Source of the DNA: Fragilariopsis cylindrus CCMP1102
Taxonomy: Eukaryota; Bacillariophyta; Bacillariophyceae; Bacillariales; Bacillariaceae
Direction of reading: 5' to 3'
Length of the DNA stretch: 39,568 bases
Assembly (NCBI GenBank): GCA_900095095.1
Contig: FMBT01000043.1
Location: forward strand, 1-39,568
In this document: one piece after another, positions 33,101 through 39,568 of the stretch
How the letters are laid out: each line of letters opens with the position of its first letter
Position numbering within the stretch: position 1 is the stretch's first letter
Program-made: the position numbers and the translations under genes
The notes under the pieces: model-generated
Told to the model about the DNA's origin: nothing
What the model saw: only the letters and a program-made list of their open reading frames with translations
Databases searched by the model: none

Positions 33101-34822
33101 ATGGATGGTACGTCTTCGTTAAGCAGTGCTATAATGAACGAAGCCTACGCCCAAGATGCATGCAATAATGAGCGTAGTGAGGATGACCAAGAAAATGCCT
33201 GGAAATACGACGCAAGCCTTGATATCTTTGCAGGTTCCGTTGTTCACTCAAGTGAACGATGTAACGATAAACCTGCAGACGCCGAGAAGAAGAGAGTAGC
33301 AACAGATACCACTAACTCCTTACAGCATGAATTTGCAATACTCCCACGTCTCAGCTCGTCGGCTTTGACCCTGGTTAGCGCTATGTGTGATCTCGATGAA
33401 GTAATTAAAAAAGCAGCCGAAGCCGCACGCAAGAATTCACAACAAACCATTGCGGCATCTGCTGCACTGAACGCGGCAAAGCAGGCAGCAGAAAAAAGGG
33501 CGAATACAGCTCTGCTTGTGCTTCGCGATGCATGTTTCCAGCGTAGTAATCCAAATACTAGAAAAGGAGCGATACGAATAGCTGTTGCTCTAGCAGCTGG
33601 GCAAGCGAATGCAAGTTCCAGCTGCGAGGACAAGGCACTGAAACTTGTTGTCAATATGATATATCCTAGATCACAAACTATTGCAGATGATGTTGTCGAG
33701 GCTGCGACTAATGAAATCAAAGCCATCTCCGAGTTTTCGCAGAATAGTTATACCAAGATTCAACGAGCTAATAGAGAAGCCAGAGATAAAGAAAGCGAGG
33801 CATCTCACCAGTCTCCCTTTGCGCCAAAAAGTGAAGAAGAAAAAGATGCCATGGACAAGGCTCGTAAACCAGTGATCTTGTTCATGGCACTTTGCATTAG
33901 ACGTCCTGAGTTGATCAAGACACTTTTTGAATTGAGTTGTGTAGATAAGGCAGACGTCCTCGCAAAGACAATTAAACAACACATGTCAAAACTTGCTCGA
34001 GCGGCAGGGACTAAGCATGGGGCTTCAGATGTTGCGTTGATGGTAGCTGAATCGACTGCTCGAAAAGAGACGCCCCTCTTGCTTTCCTTATTAGATACAC
34101 TTGCCCCAGTGGGAGAAAAGAATATCGTCTCTCAGGAGTTTATTGAGGCTTGTTATAAAATCCAAGAAATAAAGTCCGAAGGCGACCGCAAGAATCCGAG
34201 GTTTCTGATTCCGGTGATTTTTGCGATCAAGCGTGTCGATCTAGTCTCAAAACTATCAGAATTCGTTGATGCCGATAGTGACGTTTTCATGGCTGCACTC
34301 GTCAAGATGGCAGAAAGGCTCGGTCGCCAAGCTCTTCTATTTCGAGATGAACCAAATCAAGAAGAACCGTCTCTGAAGGGAATGACATATTGTGAAGAGC
34401 TTGTTTTCCTGCACAAGCTGGATTTTGAAGCAGCCGGTATCAAACAAAAAGATTACCTCGACGCCATCAAAATGTGTTTGGACAACGAGGAGACTTTCAC
34501 AGATCAAGTTGTTCTTTCAGCTCTTGATCACATGAGTGGCTGCTTTCTAACTGGTGCTGAGTCGCTACCCTTAGCATTCATGCGGACCTGTATTTTAGTT
34601 TGTTCTAAACATGAGAGCCTACATGCATGGATATGTCATACCTTATTGCCACGATTAGTCGATGGCAAGCTTTACGAAGAAAATCGACTTTGGGAGGGAT
34701 GGATGCGATGTGCAAAAATGTTGGAGAATCATGCAGACACCGGAGTCAGTAGCAAGGAGGCAATTGATAAACTTCCATCAGAACAGCTTGCGATGTACAA
34801 AGCAAGGTATGGTCATGATTGA
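30135..34822 (+). CDS. SYMPK: Symplekin/Pta1, scaffold of the mRNA 3'-end processing machinery
   Basis: Symplekin joins CPSF and CstF during cleavage and polyadenylation. The N-terminal HEAT-like region includes LKKLFFSTSEAEQGDALRSS, DDFSLNDLPEGHPIITREAL and SYALTINALAALAINRPVFF. The C-terminal Symplekin_C domain is clear: YLDAIKMCLDNEETFTDQVVL, LPLAFMRTCILVCSKH, LLPRLVDGKLYEENRLWEGW and KLPSEQLAMYKARYG. Introns are 31074-31300 and 31442-31607, both phase 0. A -1 break near 32829-32831 joins LSAELLS to SLSSRNSELSEFASN. The product is about 1431 aa, which is long for the family; the acidic/Gly-rich N-terminus and Ala/Lys-rich central segment (AARKNSQQTIAASAAL) account for part of this. The ATG at 30135 precedes a Gly/Arg stretch and is the first start after the tandem duplication. 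Confidence 0.9.
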
Positions 34823-35428
34823 TAGGGTTAACACCGTCGAATAGGGGAAAAACCCTTTTTAAGCCGTAATAGGTTAGAAGTAGATAGTAATAATCAAACG
34901 TCACGAAATGTAATTCCTATGATTATATCATTATAATAGTGATATCATCCTATCTACCAGTTATTTGAATATTTCCCTTTGTTTAATGATCTTATACCAT
35001 GTCCTTGAGAAAGTAAACCGTATACAAAGAGGAACAATTATCTTGCAAGCCACCAGTTATGCTGCTGCACTTCTTGTGTACACTACGCTCGAAGTTCATC
35101 TATTCCTTCAACGTAGATCTTCCCAATTATAATGTTAATAAGGCAAGAGGATATTAACGAATGATTATTACACTGGTGCTTTTTAAACATTTTTATGTTA
35201 TACTTTGCTTCTACTATATAGCAAGGTTCCACTACGTGTATGTGCCCAGGTAAGGCAGATAGATGATCTAAACAAATTATTTAATATACAATTATTATTG
35301 CCATTTTGGAAGTTCATCTTTGAAACCCTTCCGGTTTTACTTATCTTCTACTTTCACTCTTCTTCTGCATATACATTCAATGTAGTCTGCAGTAGTAAAT
35401 GTCAACCGTTACTCTCGAACAAATCTCT
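34823..35428. other. Convergent 3' intergenic region
   Basis: About 600 A/T-rich bases between symplekin and the PH-like gene. The ORFs here are short and unsupported; I see no RNA gene. Confidence 0.5.
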
Positions 35429-38400
35429 TTATTTCTTCCTTAACGAAGATTGTGTCTTCTTTTTGTTTGATTCTTGTTTACTTAATTTCTGGCGCAACGA
35501 ACGTTCCCTTCGAAGAAGATCACGAATAACTCTCATACACGTACACAAGAATTGAGCTTCATCATTGTCTTTACATCGGAACTCAATTGATCGAAGAAAT
35601 CCACTCATCTTGTATTTTAAAGTAACAAGGACAGAATTCTGGAATCTATCCATCAACTTCTTTGGAATAGGATGTTCCAACATGTCATCTTTTGAATCAC
35701 TGACTTGAATTTCCACAAGGTCTACCAGTAGCATACCGCCATGTCCATTCTTATCGATATTCATAAGACCGTAGCCACCGGTTTGGGGGCTGAACTTCTT
35801 CAGCCATAGTAAAGCTTTTGGGCATTGAGCTATCTCTCCAGTCTTGCTGATAGCTTCGTGAGCGGATAAAGCAATCTGCTCATTAGAGACAGTGAAATAT
35901 CGTGTCTGCCACTGTTTACGTGTATTCAGTTTCAAAACCTGTACCCCAACTGCTATCAATTGCTTAGAAAATTTCTCCATTAAGCTTCTTTGACTGAAGG
36001 AGAGAAGTATCGGCCCTGCAGTTGGTGTTGTCATTACCGTCGTTGATACTACGCACTCTGCATCACTAAAATGCGAAGGGCCCTCAGATATAAAATCAGT
36101 CTTCAATCCAGAGGAGTATTCTGAACTATATCCATCAGAGGATTCTTCCGAAGTCGAGCCCAAGTAATCACCGGATTCTTCTGTACCACTTGAATGGTCA
36201 GAGGCTCCAGAACCACTCTCTTTCGTAGTACCTGACTCGGTTGAACCTGACGCGGCGACAGTGGGCTCTTCTGTGGTGGTGTTTTTGGTAAATTGGTCAT
36301 CTTCTATTGTGAACTGATCATCTTCTATCATAGTAGATTCTCCTGATTTTCCTGAAAGATGAGATGAAAGAGCTACGCTGGCAATATCCAATAGCTTATC
36401 TCTGGCTGCCTCGCGCTTCTTGTCATGATCGTCTTTTCTGTCAACACTCGATTTATCCGTGAATTCTGTATCAGCTTTCGGACTCCCAATGACACTATCA
36501 TTAAGTCTATCCCATTCGTTCCAAACTTTCTTCTCCAAAGAAGTCAAACCAGAATGTGAGCTACCAGAGTCATCTCCGAGTACAGTTTCTTTGACAGGAT
36601 CATCCACCTTGTTCCCTGGGGTACACAAACTGGCAAATCCACCACATGGGTCAACAAATCCGCATCCAAAGTTGAGAAACATCGAACTAACTGCTTTCTT
36701 CTCCTCGTCATCGTCTTCTTCTTCTTGAACATCTAGTATATCCTCCTCCTCCTTTGGCCTCAATTCTGCTTCATTTTTGGTCCCAGACAAGAGGTTACCG
36801 CACAAATTTCGTTCATTAGGTAAATTATCCATTTCTTCCTCCATAACCGTTGCCTCAACAAAGGTTTTGGATAGGGAAGTCCTGGATCTTCTACTTGACT
36901 TTGATATGGAAATGGGAGACTTCGTCATTTTGTCTCTGGTTATTTCCATTTCATTGTTCTTCTCGCCAAAATTCTCGCCAAAATCGAGCATTTTTGTAGC
37001 TTCGGTCATTGCTTTACGAAATGGATTGGGTCCACTTATTGGTCCATCAATAAGTGATGAAGTAATATCGGAGTTAACATTATGGACGACCTCAGATTCA
37101 TCTACAACCGTACCGGATCTATCGTTAGAGTAAAGAGAAGATGAATATGTGCCTGCAGCAGCAGATGGCGATGAAGACGCTCTACTATGCTGCTCTGGAA
37201 GAGCATTGCCCAATATTTTGATATCACCAGAACGCCGTGTGTCACTTTGCGGAGTTTTTCGCCTACCAGCAGATTCATTACTTCGGCGTGATCTGTCTTT
37301 ATTTTTTTCGATTGACTTAACATTTTTTTGCTTCGGCGTTTTCATGTTAATTTTCTTCTTCTTTGGCTTAGTTAATGTCTTAGGCTGTTCAGCAAAATTG
37401 TCTTCTAGGCCTCCAAAGATGTCATCATCGTCATCATCATCTAATGAAAATAAACCTTCAGATTCATCTAGCTCTTGATGCCTACTATGCCTACTACTGG
37501 TAAAGCCAGATGGTGTGGTTACAGGAACCCCCGCTCTTGGTGATGCCTTGGCCAATACATTTTTGATCGCATTACCAATACTCTTACCAAAGTTACCTTG
37601 CCAAGCACGAGAACTGCGGGATGCCGGTGTCAACAAGCTTGTACCGTTATTTGAAGCTTCTTCGCCTCCAACGTCTTCGGTTTGGATTGGAGGGAGAAGC
37701 TTTCTATTCGCAGACACCACAGGATCGTCAAATCCCGTGTCGTTTCCACTATCATCTGAGGAAATCTTGTACGAAGAAGAGCCTCCGGAGCCGGTTGCTT
37801 TTCCTGCCGAGGATTCATCTGTTGTTGCCGTGTACTTTACTTTCAAACCAGAGAACGATGTTTGATCTTCTTTTATAGACGTGGTTGACTTTTGAGTAGA
37901 CTTTGCTTCATTTTCTTCCTCAATTGTGTCTGGAATTTGGGGTGAGAAAATTACTGGTATCTTTTGCGTGAGGATGTCACCACCTGAGCCCTCATTTTTG
38001 GCAGCTTCTATTTCCTGGATAACATGTTGCGGAGTGATACTAGTGTTCTTAGCGACATCGATCATATACTCTGTATGGATACTAATTGAATTATCTGTAT
38101 CATTTTTGAGACCCGAGAGCCCTGCTCTGATACTAGTAGATCCCTCAAAAGGTTCTTGACCTACACTCTCGAATGCTGAATCTGGATTGGCAATCAGTAT
38201 AACAGGACCATTTTGAATACTCGACATTCCGCTTCGTATGCTTGTAGAGACTGTCTGCTTTGTTGAGCTACTTCCTTGCTTTTCGTGAGCAACCTCATTG
38301 TTTTGATTGCCGTCTTCGATATCAACAGAGGAATCAATTTTTAGTATGCCCTGTTTGAGTTCGACATGAAACGAGTTGTCTTCCAGTTTACTATCGATAT

Positions 38401-39568
38401 CGGGTACAGAGACAGCGTCAGCCAGAGCGAATTCTTCCTTCCCCACTGGGTCAGGGGGGGCTAGAACATCTGTTTCGTCGCTATCGTTGAACACAAATCC
38501 TGGAGGGGAATGAGAACGACCAGAAGTGCTTGGTAGGATAGACATAGCTGCAGCCATGTAACTCTTCTTGACTATCGTACTTGTATTGACTGGTTTCATG
38601 ACTTTGTTCGGGTTTTTCTTCGGCGAATCGATAATTTCCATGTCTTCGACTGCAGCGAGAAGAGCAGCATCTAAAACTTCTGCAGAACATCCAGTTGATT
38701 CTTGAGAAGATGAGTTCATTTCAAGCAAAGCTTCCATGAAAGAACTGTCACTAGGATCGCTGAATGTTGGACTACGAGGACCAGCTCTTGGACTAGCGGA
38801 TATAATAGAGTTCGCAAAAGAATGCGCGGATCGATTTGATGGTCCGGGTGATAAAATTGGTGCGCTCATTTCTGACCTCATAGTTTGTGTTGAGTATTCA
38901 GGCGTAGGATCAAGAAGAAAGGAAGAATTTTGAGTTCTTTTATTAGCTGGACTTTGCCTTTTGCTTGCGATGGATCTGCTTGCGATAGATTGGCTCATGA
39001 TAGATTGATTCGTGTTGCTTGACAAAGAGCTGACACAAGTATCGTTGCAATTGTTTCTTGCTGTCACATGTAACCTTCCCATCTGATAGAAATGGCTCGT
39101 CCCGCTTGTAGAATTCATCATACCTCCTGTGGAATGCATTGATTCTGCTTGCCTCCCGCTGATTGAATGCATCGTTTCATTCTGGTCAAGCGACTCAGCG
39201 GATTCAAACTCGAAGAATTGATAACTTCTAAGACAGTCCCCTGATTACCGTCGGCGATGCCATTCTTGGCCATTGAAACTGTTTTTACTGACAAGATAAA
39301 AGTATAATGTTAGATGGGAATCTACATGTATTAAGAAAAACCGTGAACGAATTTACCTAAGAAAATGAAGTCTTACCTTGTTGATGTGATGGAAGGGGGC
39401 TACTTCGGGTAGCGTTGAATTGACGAAAGCTGGCTAGGATATGCGCAGAAGATACGTTTGATGCATTTTTCCCTCTAGGGGATGGTCGACCAGCAAAAGC
39501 TGGATGTTCCGATCTTCTACTTCTACCAGATTCATTAGATTGCAAAGATGACGTCCTTTGAATCTCGT
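35429..39568 (-). CDS. Large disordered protein with C-terminal PH-like domain (5'-truncated by window edge)
   Basis: The visible part encodes about 1350 aa and is open at the right edge, so the start lies outside the window. The first about 1100 residues are Ser/Asp/Glu/Thr-rich and probably disordered, with basic patches (TLTKPKKKKINMKTPKQKN), acidic runs (SLDDDDDDDDIFGG) and repeated phrases TSIRSGMS / TSIRAGLS and IEDDQFT-IEDDQFT. The last about 180 residues (QLIAVGVQVLKLNTRKQWQTRYFTVS ... IEFRCKDNDEAQFLCTCMRVIRDLLRRE) look like a PH-type membrane or phosphoinositide-binding domain: beta strands, then a final helix ahead of a Lys-rich tail. An intron at 39288-39376 joins SPLPSHQQ to VKTVSMAKNGIAD. 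A -1 break in the C run at 39238-39241 then leads to DCLRSYQFFEFESAESLDQ and the 39172 frame. Function is unknown. Confidence 0.75.

Noticed and set aside
37149..37865. Several + strand ORFs of 85-118 codons
   Set aside because: Antisense to the large PH-like gene and lacking any recognisable domain.
1..39568. tRNA, rRNA, CRISPR or intact transposon
   Set aside because: By eye I found no convincing T-loop plus acceptor pairing, repeat-spacer array, transposase or reverse transcriptase; a tRNAscan or Rfam search would settle it.

Overview
The window is nuclear DNA from a photosynthetic stramenopile, almost certainly a diatom. The strongest evidence is a fucoxanthin chlorophyll a/c-binding protein gene whose product begins with a signal peptide ending in a TA/FAP plastid-import motif. 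Compact spliceosomal introns (about 90-240 bp, GT..AG), short intergenic gaps, genes on both strands and many Ser/Asp/Gln-rich insertions in housekeeping proteins fit the same picture. No rRNA, tRNA, CRISPR array or intact transposon is visible.

Layout, left to right: VPS53 (GARP/EARP tethering complex, +), a DDX52/Rok1 RNA helicase (-), a His/Gln-rich protein of unknown function (+), nicastrin of the gamma-secretase complex (-), a secreted protein made of two bacterial-type periplasmic sugar-binding domains with a GPI-like tail (+), an atypical Ser/Thr kinase (-), a PF13679-like SAM methyltransferase (+), a small secreted or membrane protein (-), a divergent proteasome-alpha-like protein with an N-terminal hydrophobic leader (+), a CDK7-type kinase (-), an Lhcf-type light-harvesting protein (+), EMC7 of the ER membrane protein complex (+), a plastid NifU-like scaffold with a GIY-YIG-like domain (-), a membrane-anchored histidine acid phosphatase (-), symplekin of the mRNA 3'-end machinery (+), and a very large disordered protein with a C-terminal PH-like domain that runs off the right edge (-). 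Gene order is not operonic. Most neighbours are divergent or convergent and functionally unrelated, although several serve the secretory/endomembrane system (VPS53, nicastrin, EMC7, acid phosphatase).

The most pervasive structural observation is that 12 of the 16 genes cannot be read through without a frame change, although homology continues cleanly in another frame. About seventeen of these breaks are of the '-1' type (one base missing) and usually sit in or beside a short homopolymer; one more (CDK7) looks like two such losses side by side. Two others are +1 or -2. Because essential genes are hit and the direction is nearly constant, I read this as systematic single-base loss in the assembly. 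A biological explanation such as frequent programmed frameshifting needs RNA or proteomic data to exclude. CDS coordinates below span the whole gene, introns and breaks included.

The most unusual genes are the tandem sugar-binding receptor-like protein (11854-14103), the proteasome-alpha-like protein with a leader (19689-20606), the GIY-YIG/NFU fusion (25393-26694) and the kinase with an acidic insertion and DMG motif (14848-16301).
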